From Nesterenkonia sedimenti (GTDB lineage: Bacteria; Actinomycetota; Actinomycetes; Actinomycetales; Micrococcaceae): a stretch of 64,000 nucleotides of DNA. The stretch's first letter is position 1. Each line of letters opens with the position of its first letter. A model generated the notes under the pieces. That model was given only the letters and a program-made list of their open reading frames with translations. It had not been told where the DNA came from and made no database searches. Made by a program: the position numbers and the translations under genes. The stretch lies in assembly GCF_012641515.1 (NCBI RefSeq), contig NZ_JABAHY010000009.1, positions 62,001-126,000 of the forward strand. The letters run 5' to 3'. Of the stretch, positions 45,232-57,094 are shown piece after piece.

Positions 45232-45281
45232 AAAGCGCCGGGAGGATCCACCCGTTGTGACGGGGGTCCTCCCGGCGCTTT
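45232..45281 (-). terminator. Terminator after icd
   Basis: A perfect 15-bp stem (AAAGCGCCGGGAGGA against TCCTCCCGGCGCTTT) with a 20-base loop that pairs further inside, 16 bp beyond the icd stop on the minus strand. TTT ends the stem on that strand. Confidence 0.85.
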
Positions 45282-45296
45282 GTGGCTACCTGGCGA

Positions 45297-47537
<2,241 letters not shown>

Positions 47538-47579
47538 TCATGATTGGTACAGCTAACTGAGACTCAATCTATCAAGCAT

Positions 47580-48914
47580 TCAAATCCCCAGCACCGACAT
47601 GGCGATGAGGAAGTAGACGATGAGTCCGGTGGCGTCTACGAAGGTGGCGATGAACGGGTTGGCGAAGACTGCGGGGTCCGCGCCGAGGGCCTTGCCCAGC
47701 AGCGGCATCAGACCGCCGGCCGAGGCGGCCAGGGTACAGATGGCCACCAGGGTCAGGCCGATCACTGTCCCGATTTCCCAGTCATAGGCCAGGCCTGCGA
47801 TCAGGAAACCGAGTGCACCCAGTGTCGAGCCCAGGGTGATGCCCACCCGGACCTCTCGCCAGAGCACTTTGAACACATCTCTACTGGCCACATCACCCAG
47901 CGCCAGGGCGCGGGTAATGGTGGTGGCTGCCTGGTTGCCGGTATTACCGCCGGTACCGATCAGCAGCGGCACGAACAGGGCCAGAGCGGTGACTGCCTCC
48001 AGCTGGTCCTCGAAGGCATCGAGCACCGAGACGGTCAGGGCGGCGCCGACGGCCAGCACCAGCAGCCAGACGATACGCGAACGCATAATCTGCAGCACAG
48101 GGGTGGACAGATACGGCCGGTTCAGCGGCTCGGCACCACCATGGCGGGCAGCATCCTCGGATTCGGCCCGTTCGATGATGTCTAGGGCGTCGTCGACGGT
48201 GAAGATCCCGACCACACGGTGTTCCTTATCGGTGACCGGCATGGCCAGATGCTTACGGTCAGCGCAGCGGCGGGCGGCGTCCTCGGCGTCGTGGTCTGCA
48301 TCCACTGAATCGGCCTCGCTCATCAGGGATTCGACGATGACGTCGTCGTCGGTGGTGATGAGATCACGCAGGGAGACCACACCTTTGAGCAGGCGCTGAC
48401 GGTCGACCACCGGCAGGGTGTAGATGGTTTCGGCATCCACTCCGGCCCGGCGGACCTTCTCCATGGCCTGTCCCACGCTCCAGTGCTCAGGCACGGCCAC
48501 GAACTCCGGGCTCATCTCACGTCCGATGGTCCCGGAGGGGTAGCCCAGGACGATATTGGTCAGGGACCGCTCCCGTGGATCCAGGTGGCGCAGCATCTTC
48601 CGCGCCACCGAGGCGGGCATCTCGTCCATCAGGCGGACCCGGTCATCGGGGTCCAGGGATTCGAAGAAATGGGCGACGTCGCCGTCTTTGAGTCCTTCGA
48701 TGATCTCGTGCTGCAGGGACTGGTCCAGCATGTCGAAGACTTCGACTGCAGTGTCCTTGGGCAGCAGGCGGAAGGTCACCGCACGGTCTTTGACCCCGAG
48801 CCGTTCCAGAAAGTCGACGATATCGCCGTCGTTGAGCTCATCCATGGCGATCCGCAGATCGCGCAGTTTCTCATCGCGGATGAGGTCTGCCAGTTCGTCT
48901 AGTTGTTCGGTCAC
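47580..48914 (-). CDS. mgtE: Magnesium transporter MgtE
   Basis: 444 residues. The N-terminal superhelical domain (about 1-130: ELNDGDIVDFLERL, FEVFDML-like repeats and LMDEMPASVARKML) binds Mg and closes the channel. Two CBS domains follow (about 130-255: YTLPVVDRQRLLKGVVSLRDLI, HLAMPVTDKEHRVVGIFTVDDALDII). The membrane part has five helices with GTGGNTGNQAATTITRALALGD, the conserved pore helix region, and ends near FADPAVFANPFIATFVDATGLIVYFLIA. It is a Mg2+ channel gated by cytoplasmic Mg2+. I saw no M-box in the short gap upstream. Confidence 0.95.
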   Translation of the reverse strand: MTEQLDELADLIRDEKLRDLRIAMDELNDGDIVDFLERLGVKDRAVTFRLLPKDTAVEVFDMLDQSLQHEIIEGLKDGDVAHFFESLDPDDRVRLMDEMPASVARKMLRHLDPRERSLTNIVLGYPSGTIGREMSPEFVAVPEHWSVGQAMEKVRRAGVDAETIYTLPVVDRQRLLKGVVSLRDLITTDDDVIVESLMSEADSVDADHDAEDAARRCADRKHLAMPVTDKEHRVVGIFTVDDALDIIERAESEDAARHGGAEPLNRPYLSTPVLQIMRSRIVWLLVLAVGAALTVSVLDAFEDQLEAVTALALFVPLLIGTGGNTGNQAATTITRALALGDVASRDVFKVLWREVRVGITLGSTLGALGFLIAGLAYDWEIGTVIGLTLVAICTLAASAGGLMPLLGKALGADPAVFANPFIATFVDATGLIVYFLIAMSVLGI

Positions 48915-49066
48915 CGAACGCCACCCCCTTCGTCAGGGTTTATTCTGCTTCATTGGTCACGGCGCGCCCCGGCGGGCACCGCGACCATGGAGGCGGCTGT
49001 GCCCAGGGGCTAGATACTAGATCGGTCCGTGGGTGATGCGGTCATAGCTTTAGAGTATCCAAAATT

Positions 49067-50695
<1,629 letters not shown>

Positions 50696-50799
50696 AAGGC
50701 GTCTCCCTTGTTTGTCATCTCCGGTTTCAGACCGCGCATTAGTCTACCGGCCCAGCAGGCGACTCCTCAGGCCTCGAATTTGTCGGCATGCGCCGGAGA

Positions 50800-51480
50800 C
50801 TACGCGTCGAACTTGTAGCCCAGTCCTCGGACAGTGACCAGCAGCCGAGGTTTGGCGGGATCAGCCTCGATCTTCGAGCGCAGCCGTTTGACGTGTACAT
50901 CGAGGGTTTTGGTGTCGCCGACATAGTCGGAGCCCCAGACCCGGTCGATGATCTGCCCGCGGGTCAGCACACGTCCGGCGTTGCGGATGAGGATCTCCAG
51001 CAGCTCGAACTCCTTCAGCGGCAGGTTCACACTGCGGCCGGCGACTTCGACGATATGCCGTTCGATGTCCATCCGCACCGGACCGGCCACGATCGTGGAG
51101 GAATCGTCGAACTCCGTGTCGACATGCCGGCGCAGCACTGCCCGCACCCGTGCCAGCAGCTCCCGGGAGGAGTAGGGCTTGGTGACGTAGTCGTCAGCCC
51201 CCAGTTCCAGGCCGACGACCTTATCGATCTCGGAGTCCTTGGCAGTGAGCATGATCACCGGCACCTGCGAGCGCAGCCGGATTTGGCGGCAGACCTCCGT
51301 TCCGGGCTGGCCGGGGAGCATGAGGTCCAGCAGCACCAGATCCGCACCTTCCTTATCGAAGACTTCCACGGCCTCTGTGCCATCCTCTGCGACGACGACG
51401 TCATACCCCTCCTTCTGCAAGGTGTAGGAGAGCGCCTCGGAGAACGAGGCCTCGTCTTCGACGATGAGAATCCTGGTCAC
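50800..51480 (-). CDS. regX3: Response regulator RegX3 (OmpR/PhoB family)
   Basis: 226 residues. The receiver domain has the acidic pocket in ILIVEDEASF, the phospho-acceptor in DLVLLDLMLPGQPG, and the Lys in DDYVTKPYSSRELL. The C-terminal winged helix (about 128-226) reads LPLKEFELLEILIRNAGRVLTRGQIIDRVWG and DTKTLDVHVKRLRSKIE. RegX3 controls phosphate-starvation genes in mycobacteria, doing the work of PhoB. It overlaps senX3 by four bases and follows it in the operon, with phoU divergent. Confidence 0.93.
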   Translation of the reverse strand: MTRILIVEDEASFSEALSYTLQKEGYDVVVAEDGTEAVEVFDKEGADLVLLDLMLPGQPGTEVCRQIRLRSQVPVIMLTAKDSEIDKVVGLELGADDYVTKPYSSRELLARVRAVLRRHVDTEFDDSSTIVAGPVRMDIERHIVEVAGRSVNLPLKEFELLEILIRNAGRVLTRGQIIDRVWGSDYVGDTKTLDVHVKRLRSKIEADPAKPRLLVTVRGLGYKFDA

Positions 51481-52736
51481 GCATTTCCTCCTGCAGTTGA
51501 CTGGGGTGCCCCAGCGGATTGTTCCTTAAGTTGCAATGTTTCTGCGACCTCGCGGCCCTCGGTGCCGAGGCCGGTGAGGTCATTGAGTCCCTCTTCCAGC
51601 TCGGGCAGCCGCACGGTGAAGGTCGATCCCTTGCCCTGCTGCGACCAGAGTGCCACCTCACCACCGTGGTTGCCGATGACGTGTTTGACGATGCTCAGTC
51701 CCAGCCCGGTGCCTCCGGTCTGGCGCGAGCGGGCGGCATCGACCCGGTAGAAGCGCTCGAAGATTCTTTCCTTATCCTCCGGGGAGATACCAATGCCCTG
51801 GTCGGTGATGGTGACCTGGGCGATGCCATCGCGGGAGGAAAGCCCGATGCCGACGCGGGTGTCCTCCGGGGAGTAGCGCACCGCATTGTCGATTAGGTTG
51901 CGGAAGGCCATGGTCAGCTGGTCGAAGTCGCCGTGGACCCGACGCGGCAGCTTCCCGCCCAGGCGCAGTTCAATGTTCTTGGCCTCGGCAGGCAGTCGGG
52001 AGCGGTCCATGGCTTCGCTGATGACTTTGTTGAGGTCCACCGGCACTCCGGCGTGGACCACGTTCTTGCCCTGGACCCTGGAGAGTTCGATGATGTCCTG
52101 AACCAGGGCAGCCAGCCGGTTGGACTCTTTGTGCAGCCGCTGGGAGAACCGGCGCACCGCATCCTCATCCTCGGCGGCGTCTTCAATGGTCTCGGCCAGC
52201 AGGCTGATGGCGCCCACCGGGGTTTTCAGCTCATGGGAGACATTGGCCACGAAGTCATTGCGGACCGCCTCAGTGCGGGAGACCTCTGTGCGGTCATCGG
52301 CCAGCACCAGGATATATTCATCCCCCAGGGGCGCGACCCGGAGGTTGACCACAATGGAGGTCTCTCCCTGCAGGCCACGTGGGAGTTCCAGCTGCTCTTC
52401 GATGATCACCCCGTCCCCGCGGACCCGGGAGGTGAGGTTCAGGACTTCCTGGTGGACCACCGTATGGCCGCGGACCAGACCGAAGGCGTAGGCGGCGGGG
52501 TTTGCCCGCACGACCCCATCGACAGTGTCGACCACGATATAGGCCAGGCCCAGGGAGGCCAGAACTTCGGTCGCCCCTTCGGGCATGGTGGGTTCGTCGA
52601 CGTCGATTCCGGCGGCGCGTTGGCGTTCGCTGACACGGAAGGCGTGCATGCCGACCACGCCGAGAGCGAGGCCGACGACGCCGGCGAGCATCGCGATCAG
52701 CAGAGTCGAGTCCACAGTCTCTAGCTTAGAGGTCAT
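51477..52736 (-). CDS. senX3: Sensor histidine kinase SenX3
   Basis: 419 residues from ATG at 52736. One N-terminal transmembrane helix (IAMLAGVVGLALGVVGM), no large extracytoplasmic domain, then a PAS-like region (about 50-145: LGLAYIVVDTVDGVVRANPAAYA). The kinase core has VSHELKTPVGAI with the phospho-accepting His, the N box NLIDNAVRYS, and G boxes in DQGIGISPEDKERIF and GGTGLGLSIVKHV. In mycobacteria the SenX3-RegX3 pair is kept off by the Pst/PhoU system when phosphate is plentiful. The start fits the position of the PHO-like repeats upstream. Confidence 0.93.
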   Translation of the reverse strand: MTSKLETVDSTLLIAMLAGVVGLALGVVGMHAFRVSERQRAAGIDVDEPTMPEGATEVLASLGLAYIVVDTVDGVVRANPAAYAFGLVRGHTVVHQEVLNLTSRVRGDGVIIEEQLELPRGLQGETSIVVNLRVAPLGDEYILVLADDRTEVSRTEAVRNDFVANVSHELKTPVGAISLLAETIEDAAEDEDAVRRFSQRLHKESNRLAALVQDIIELSRVQGKNVVHAGVPVDLNKVISEAMDRSRLPAEAKNIELRLGGKLPRRVHGDFDQLTMAFRNLIDNAVRYSPEDTRVGIGLSSRDGIAQVTITDQGIGISPEDKERIFERFYRVDAARSRQTGGTGLGLSIVKHVIGNHGGEVALWSQQGKGSTFTVRLPELEEGLNDLTGLGTEGREVAETLQLKEQSAGAPQSTAGGNA

Positions 52737-52777
52737 GTTCACCCGCTCGTTGCCGATCCGTAGGCCCGGGGTCAACA

Positions 52778-52810
52778 GTTCACGCGGTGTTCACCTGAGG
52801 TTTCCCTGTT
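52778..52810. promoter_or_regulatory. PHO box of three 11-base direct repeats between senX3 and phoU
   Basis: The units are GTTCACGCGGT (52778-52788), GTTCACCTGAG (52789-52799) and GTTTCCCTGTT (52800-52810). A further half-unit, GTTCATTCTGA, lies at 52823. This matches the 11-base repeat form of actinobacterial PhoP/RegX3 boxes. It lies 75 bp before phoU and 42 bp upstream of senX3, so both directions may be controlled. Confidence 0.75.
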
Positions 52811-52884
52811 ATCCGCTGCCATGTTCATTCTGACCAGGGATGATTGCCGTTGCACCTGCGTGAGGAAAGGAAACAAGACAAGCT

Positions 52885-53541
52885 ATGCGCAAACTCTTCC
52901 AGGAGGATCTGCTGAATCTGGGCGACCAGCTCGCGGATATCGCAGTCCTCGTCGCCGAGGCCATGGATAAGGCCTACCGCTCCTTCGAGACCGCAGATGT
53001 GCAGCTGGCTGAGGAGGTTATTGCTGCCGATCAGCGGATCGACGCGAAGCAGGTTGACCTGGATGAGAAGGCGATTGAACTCCTGGCTCTCCAGGGTCCG
53101 GTCGCCGCTGATCTGCGTCTGGTCGTCGGTGCGCTGCGGATGTCCACCTCCCTGGAGCGGATGGGTGACCTTGCCCGGCATATCGCCCAGCTGACGCGGC
53201 TGCGCTACCCCGATACCGTCTCCCCCACGGCTCTTGTGACCGTCTACCGCGAGATGGCGGAGAAGTGCCACAGCATCGCCAAAAAGCTCGTGGAGCTGCT
53301 GGTGACCCGGCAGCTGGACCTGGTCGATGAGATCGTCGCGCTCAATGAGCAGATTGATGAGCTCCATGCCGGTGTCTTCATCACCATCGCCAAGCCTGAC
53401 TGGGATGCCTCCCCCGCCTCGACTGCCGATGCCACCCTGGCCAGCCGCTTCTTCGAGCGTTTCGGTGACCACGGCGTCTCCGTGGCCCATAAGGTCCAGT
53501 ACCTGGTCACCGGTGAGTGGGAAACCAAGCCCACCGCCTGA
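52885..53541 (+). CDS. phoU: Phosphate-signalling protein PhoU
   Basis: 218 residues, two three-helix bundles. The metal-binding E/D motifs of the PhoU repeat are visible in the first half (ADQRIDAKQVDLDEKAIELLALQGPVAADLRLVVGALRM) and the second (VALNEQIDELHAG, then FERFGDHGVSVAHKVQYLVTG). It connects the Pst transporter to the SenX3-RegX3 pair and helps turn the response off. AAGGAAA precedes ATG. It is divergent from senX3. No pst genes are in this window, so the transporter lies elsewhere. Confidence 0.95.
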   Translation: MRKLFQEDLLNLGDQLADIAVLVAEAMDKAYRSFETADVQLAEEVIAADQRIDAKQVDLDEKAIELLALQGPVAADLRLVVGALRMSTSLERMGDLARHIAQLTRLRYPDTVSPTALVTVYREMAEKCHSIAKKLVELLVTRQLDLVDEIVALNEQIDELHAGVFITIAKPDWDASPASTADATLASRFFERFGDHGVSVAHKVQYLVTGEWETKPTA

Positions 53542-53729
53542 GGACCGCGGTTGACTACGCCGGGGTCATCACTTCCAGTCGGTTGCCGAAGGGATCCCGG
53601 CAGTGGAACCGCTCATACCCGGTAAAGGTGTGCCGTTCGGTCCAGTCCACCTCGAACCCGGTGTCCATCAGCTGCTGGCCGAGCCGTTCGAGCTCGGCAA
53701 CACTGGCCACTACCAAAGCCGGATGCGCC

Positions 53730-53765
53730 CGTTGCGGTAGGGTGAACCCCTCCTCCACGCCTAGG
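53730..53765. repeat. 36-bp direct repeat, copy 1
   Basis: The sequence beginning CGTTGCGGTAGGGTGAACCC and ending CACGCCTAGG occurs here and at 53794-53829, with 28 bp unlike anything else around it between the copies. The two copies are identical. Confidence 0.9.
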
Positions 53766-53793
53766 ACGGAACAACCTTCATGTACGCACCCAA

Positions 53794-53829
53794 CGTTGCG
53801 GTAGGGTGAACCCCTCCTCCACGCCTAGG
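53794..53829. repeat. 36-bp direct repeat, copy 2
   Basis: Second identical copy of the repeat, 64 bp from the first. Recombination between the copies would remove 64 bp and repair the VOC reading frame. Confidence 0.9.
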
Positions 53830-54015
53830 TGGAGCTCAGCGCTGATCGCACCGGAATCCTCGTAGGAACGGAACCAGCATCCGCCGCGGCCGGCGAGCTC
53901 CGTGGGCTTCTCCACCTCACGGAGCCCGAGGCCCTCGGCATAGAATCGGCGTGCATCAGCCTCCTGCCCTTTGGGCATGGAGATCTGGACGTGATGCAGC
54001 CTCATTCAGTTCTGC

Positions 54016-54762
54016 TTATTTCTTGCCCTGGTTGGCCACAGCCTGGATGGCTTCCTTTGCGGCCTCCGGATCCAGGTAGGTGCCACCGGGGTTGGTGGGC
54101 TTGAAATTCTCATCCAACCGGTAGTGCAGCGGGATACCGGTGGGGATGTTCAGCCCGGCGATATCCTCATCACTGATCCCGTCGAGGTACTTCACCAGGG
54201 CTCGCAGGGAGTTGCCGTGGGCGGCCAGCAGCACCGTCTTGCCAGCCTTGAGGTCCCCGATCACTTCGGTCTCGTAGTAGGGGATGAAACGTTCGACGAC
54301 GTCTTTGAGGCATTCGGTCTTCGGCGCAGCATCGCCAAGGTCGGCGTACCGGGGATCCCCGGCCTGGCTGTAGGGGTCGTCGTCGTTGATCTCCGGTGGC
54401 GGGGTGTCATAGGAACGGCGCCAGGTCATGAACTGCTCCTCGCCGTACTCCTCACGGATCTCAGTCTTGTTCTTCCCCTGCAGGGCACCGTAGTGACGCT
54501 CGTTCAGCCGCCAGTCCCGCTTGACCTCGATCCACAGCCGGTCGGCAGTCTCCAGGGCGAGATGGGCGGTGGTGATGGCCCGCTGCAGCAGGGAGGTGTG
54601 CACAACATCAGGCAGCAGATTGTTCTCCACCAGCAGCTCACCGCCGCGGGCGGCCTCGGCCCGGCCGGCCTCGGTCAACTGCACATCCACCCATCCGGTG
54701 AAGAGGTTCTTCTGGTTCCAGTCGCTCTGGCCGTGGCGCAGCAGGATCAGATCGTATGCCAT
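54016..54762 (-). CDS. gpmA: 2,3-bisphosphoglycerate-dependent phosphoglycerate mutase
   Basis: 248 residues, a cytoplasmic glycolytic enzyme. The catalytic His lies in [73 protein letters not shown] is the family-specific second half, and [19 protein letters not shown] carries the second His. The C-terminus [25 protein letters not shown] is complete. It converges with nothing; its 5' end faces a small membrane-protein gene 42 bp away on the same strand. Confidence 0.96.
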   Translation of the reverse strand: MAYDLILLRHGQSDWNQKNLFTGWVDVQLTEAGRAEAARGGELLVENNLLPDVVHTSLLQRAITTAHLALETADRLWIEVKRDWRLNERHYGALQGKNKTEIREEYGEEQFMTWRRSYDTPPPEINDDDPYSQAGDPRYADLGDAAPKTECLKDVVERFIPYYETEVIGDLKAGKTVLLAAHGNSLRALVKYLDGISDEDIAGLNIPTGIPLHYRLDENFKPTNPGGTYLDPEAAKEAIQAVANQGKK

Positions 54763-54804
54763 CTGCGGGGATCTCCGTTCGTCAATGTGCAGGGGTAGGT
54801 GGAA

Positions 54805-55125
54805 TCAGGCGCGGACTTCGGGGTCCACATCGGCGAGGTACACCGCGGCCATACAGGCACCGGCCAGCGGCATCAGAAGACTGAAGGGGGTGGGGAAGAA
54901 GCCGAGGACGCACAGCGCGCAGGCGCCACCGGTCATCCCGAGCCAAAACTGTTTGGTCCGCTTGCCCCGGGCGAAGAAGAGATCGCTGTTTCTGGTCATG
55001 CATTTCAACAGGGCCACCACGGCCAGGATCAGGCAGGCCCAAGAGAGGATCAACCAGAGCAGGGACTCAATAGTGAGCGCCACAGACCAAATGGGGCGAC
55101 CGGGAGCTTCAACAAACCACGTCAT
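54805..55125 (-). CDS. DUF2516-family small membrane protein
   Basis: 106 residues with three hydrophobic segments (about 14-38, 62-78 and 80-98). The central piece TRNSDLFFARGKRTKQFWLGMTGGA and the C-terminal ADVDPEVR match the actinobacterial DUF2516 family. The role is not established; members often lie close to gpm or cell-wall genes. It is divergent from tmk with a 32-bp gap. Confidence 0.85.
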   Translation of the reverse strand: MTWFVEAPGRPIWSVALTIESLLWLILSWACLILAVVALLKCMTRNSDLFFARGKRTKQFWLGMTGGACALCVLGFFPTPFSLLMPLAGACMAAVYLADVDPEVRA

Positions 55126-55157
55126 GATGGTTCCATCCTAACGATAGGCTGGGGTCT

Positions 55158-55832
55158 GTGAGCCACAAAGACCACCAGCAGTCGCATCGCGGACTTTTTA
55201 TAGTGCTCGAAGGTGGTGAAGGGGCAGGCAAGACTACCCAGCTGAAACTGCTGGGCGAATGGTTCACTCAGACCGGCCATGAGGTGATCAGCACCCGGGA
55301 ACCCGGGGGCACTGAGATCGGCGAGCGCATCCGTGCTCTGGTCCTCGAACATGATCAGGGCGAGGTGGACCCCCGCACCGAAGCCCTACTTTTTGCCGCC
55401 TCCCGGGCAGCACATGTCACCCAGAAGATCAGCCCCGCCCTGGCCTCGGGCACAGTGGTCCTCTGCGACCGGTATGTGGACTCATCCCTGGCCTATCAGG
55501 GAGCAGGCCGCGGCCTCGGGGTCGAAGGTGTTGCCGAGATCAATGACTGGGCCACCGAAGGCCTGAAGCCGGATCTCACGGTCTTATTGGATGTAGACCC
55601 TGCGCTCTCGGCTCAACGCCGGGCCGCCAGAGATGCCGGAGCAGCCGGTGACCGGATCGAATCTGCCGATCTCGAATTCCACACCACCTTGCGCCAGGCG
55701 TTCCTTGACCGAGCAGCCGCCGCCCCCGAGCGTTACCTGGTCCTGGACGCCACCGAAACCCCCGAGCAGATCCACCGCCGGATTACCGAGCGACTGGCCC
55801 CGCTTCTGGACTCCGAGGAGGTGGCAGGATGA
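55158..55832 (+). CDS. tmk: Thymidylate kinase
   Basis: 224 residues from GTG. It makes dTDP from dTMP. The P-loop is LEGGEGAGKTTQLKLL; the substrate-binding loop STREPGGTEIGE, the DRY motif CDRYVDSSLAYQGAGRGLG and the lid region RRAARDAGAAGDRIE follow. Its stop overlaps the start of the next gene (ATGA), so tmk-holB are co-translated; this neighbourhood is usual in actinobacteria. Confidence 0.95.
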   Translation: MSHKDHQQSHRGLFIVLEGGEGAGKTTQLKLLGEWFTQTGHEVISTREPGGTEIGERIRALVLEHDQGEVDPRTEALLFAASRAAHVTQKISPALASGTVVLCDRYVDSSLAYQGAGRGLGVEGVAEINDWATEGLKPDLTVLLDVDPALSAQRRAARDAGAAGDRIESADLEFHTTLRQAFLDRAAAAPERYLVLDATETPEQIHRRITERLAPLLDSEEVAG

Positions 55833-57034
55833 ACACGAGCGCCCCCATTGCCCCCGCCACCGGTGTCTTCGCTGAACTGGTCGGTCAGGATCATGCCATC
55901 GGCCAATTGAAACGGGCCGCCTCCTCTGGGACCCCGACTCATGCCTGGCTGTTTACCGGACCACCCGGTTCTGGCCGTTCCAATGCGGCACGGGCATTCG
56001 CCGCAGCATTGAACTGCACCGGTTACATCTCCGGGGAGAACACTTCCGATGGACCAGGATGTGGTGAATGCCGGTCCTGTCAGCTGGCCCTCAGCGGCGG
56101 CCATCCGGCCATCAGCATGGTCTCCACCGAAAATGTCAGCTATCGCATCGAGGACGTCCGGGAACTGATCACCACCGCTCAGGACCGCCCCCAAGGCCAC
56201 CGGTGGCGAGTGATCGTCGTCGAGGATGCCGACCGGATGACCGAGCGGGCCACCAATGTGCTGTTGAAATCCATTGAGGAGCCACCGCCACAGACCGTCT
56301 GGGTGCTGTGTGCTCCCTCCCCAGCCGATGTGCTGGTCACCATCCGGTCCCGCTGCCGGCATATCAGTCTTCGCATCCCGCCCACGGAGGCAGTGACCCA
56401 ACTGCTGGTCAGCCGCGACGGGCTCAATCAGCAGCAGGCGGAGTTCGCCGCCCGGGTTTCGCAGAACCACATCGGCGTCGCCCGGCGCCTGGCCGCCAGT
56501 GCTGAGGCCCGGGAACGTCGGGAGCAGGCTGTTGCCCTTCCGCTGAAACTGCGTTCGGCATCCCAGGCTGTGCTGGCTGCCTCCGAGCTGGTCAGCATGG
56601 CCCAGGCTGAGGCAGAGGCGGAGTCCAGCAGCCGTCTGGAACAGGAGCAGGCAGCCCTGCGCCGGTCCCTGGGACTGGAGCCTGAGGAGAAGGTCCCGCC
56701 GAAGCTGCGCAGCCAGTTCAAACGCCTGGAGGACGAATCCACCCGCCGCGCCAAGCGGGCCGTCACCGATTCCCTGGACCGGACCCTGATCGATCTCACC
56801 GCCGTCTACCGGGATGTGTTGAGCATCAAACTGGACACCGGCACTGATCTGATCAATGAGCACCTACGTGGGGACCTCGCCGAGCTGGCTGAGCGACTCT
56901 CCCCCGAGCAGGCATTAGGCTGCCTGGATGCCCTGAACACCGCCCGCCTGCGGATCACCCAGAATGTGCCTCCGCAGCTGGCAGTGGAGGCTCTGATGAT
57001 GGCGCTGATCCCCCGGAGCCGGCGCAGCGACTGA
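55829..57034 (+). CDS. holB: DNA polymerase III subunit delta prime
   Basis: 401 residues, a clamp-loader subunit. ELVGQDHAIGQLKRAASSGTPTHAWLFTGPPGSGRSNAARAFAAAL is the start of the AAA+ domain; the zinc-binding cysteines lie in GPGCGECRSCQL; YRIEDVRELITTAQDRP and VLLKSIEEPPPQTVWVL follow, with SRCRHISLR as the sensor-like segment. The C-terminal collar domain ends DALNTARLRITQNVPPQLAVEALMMAL. The Walker lysine is replaced by Arg-Ser after GPPGSG, as is frequent in delta prime chains, which do not turn over ATP. Confidence 0.93.
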   Translation: MNTSAPIAPATGVFAELVGQDHAIGQLKRAASSGTPTHAWLFTGPPGSGRSNAARAFAAALNCTGYISGENTSDGPGCGECRSCQLALSGGHPAISMVSTENVSYRIEDVRELITTAQDRPQGHRWRVIVVEDADRMTERATNVLLKSIEEPPPQTVWVLCAPSPADVLVTIRSRCRHISLRIPPTEAVTQLLVSRDGLNQQQAEFAARVSQNHIGVARRLAASAEARERREQAVALPLKLRSASQAVLAASELVSMAQAEAEAESSSRLEQEQAALRRSLGLEPEEKVPPKLRSQFKRLEDESTRRAKRAVTDSLDRTLIDLTAVYRDVLSIKLDTGTDLINEHLRGDLAELAERLSPEQALGCLDALNTARLRITQNVPPQLAVEALMMALIPRSRRSD

Positions 57035-57094
57035 ACCCGTACCGAAGACCCGATACCCCGACCGAGACGAAATACGGACTGTGGAGCAGAGTGC

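Larger units (their letters stand above)
53555..54005 (-). pseudogene. VOC-family (glyoxalase/bleomycin-resistance-like) gene interrupted by a 64-bp insertion
   Basis: From ATG at 54005 the protein begins normally (HHVQISMPKGQEADARRFYAEGLGLREVEKP, then GGCWFRS and AELHLGVEEGFTLPQR) and then goes out of frame to WVRT and a stop. A second frame resumes with EEGFTLPQRAHPALVVASV and ends YERFHCRDPFGNRLEVMTPA. The overlap of the two frames is the 36-bp direct repeat at 53730 and 53794. Deleting 64 bp restores one frame of the normal length for a single VOC domain, about 128 residues. The break looks recent because nothing else is wrong. Confidence 0.85.

Noticed and set aside
48915-49066. Mg-sensing M-box in front of mgtE
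   Set aside because: The gap is short and no set of stems matching the M-box could be traced.
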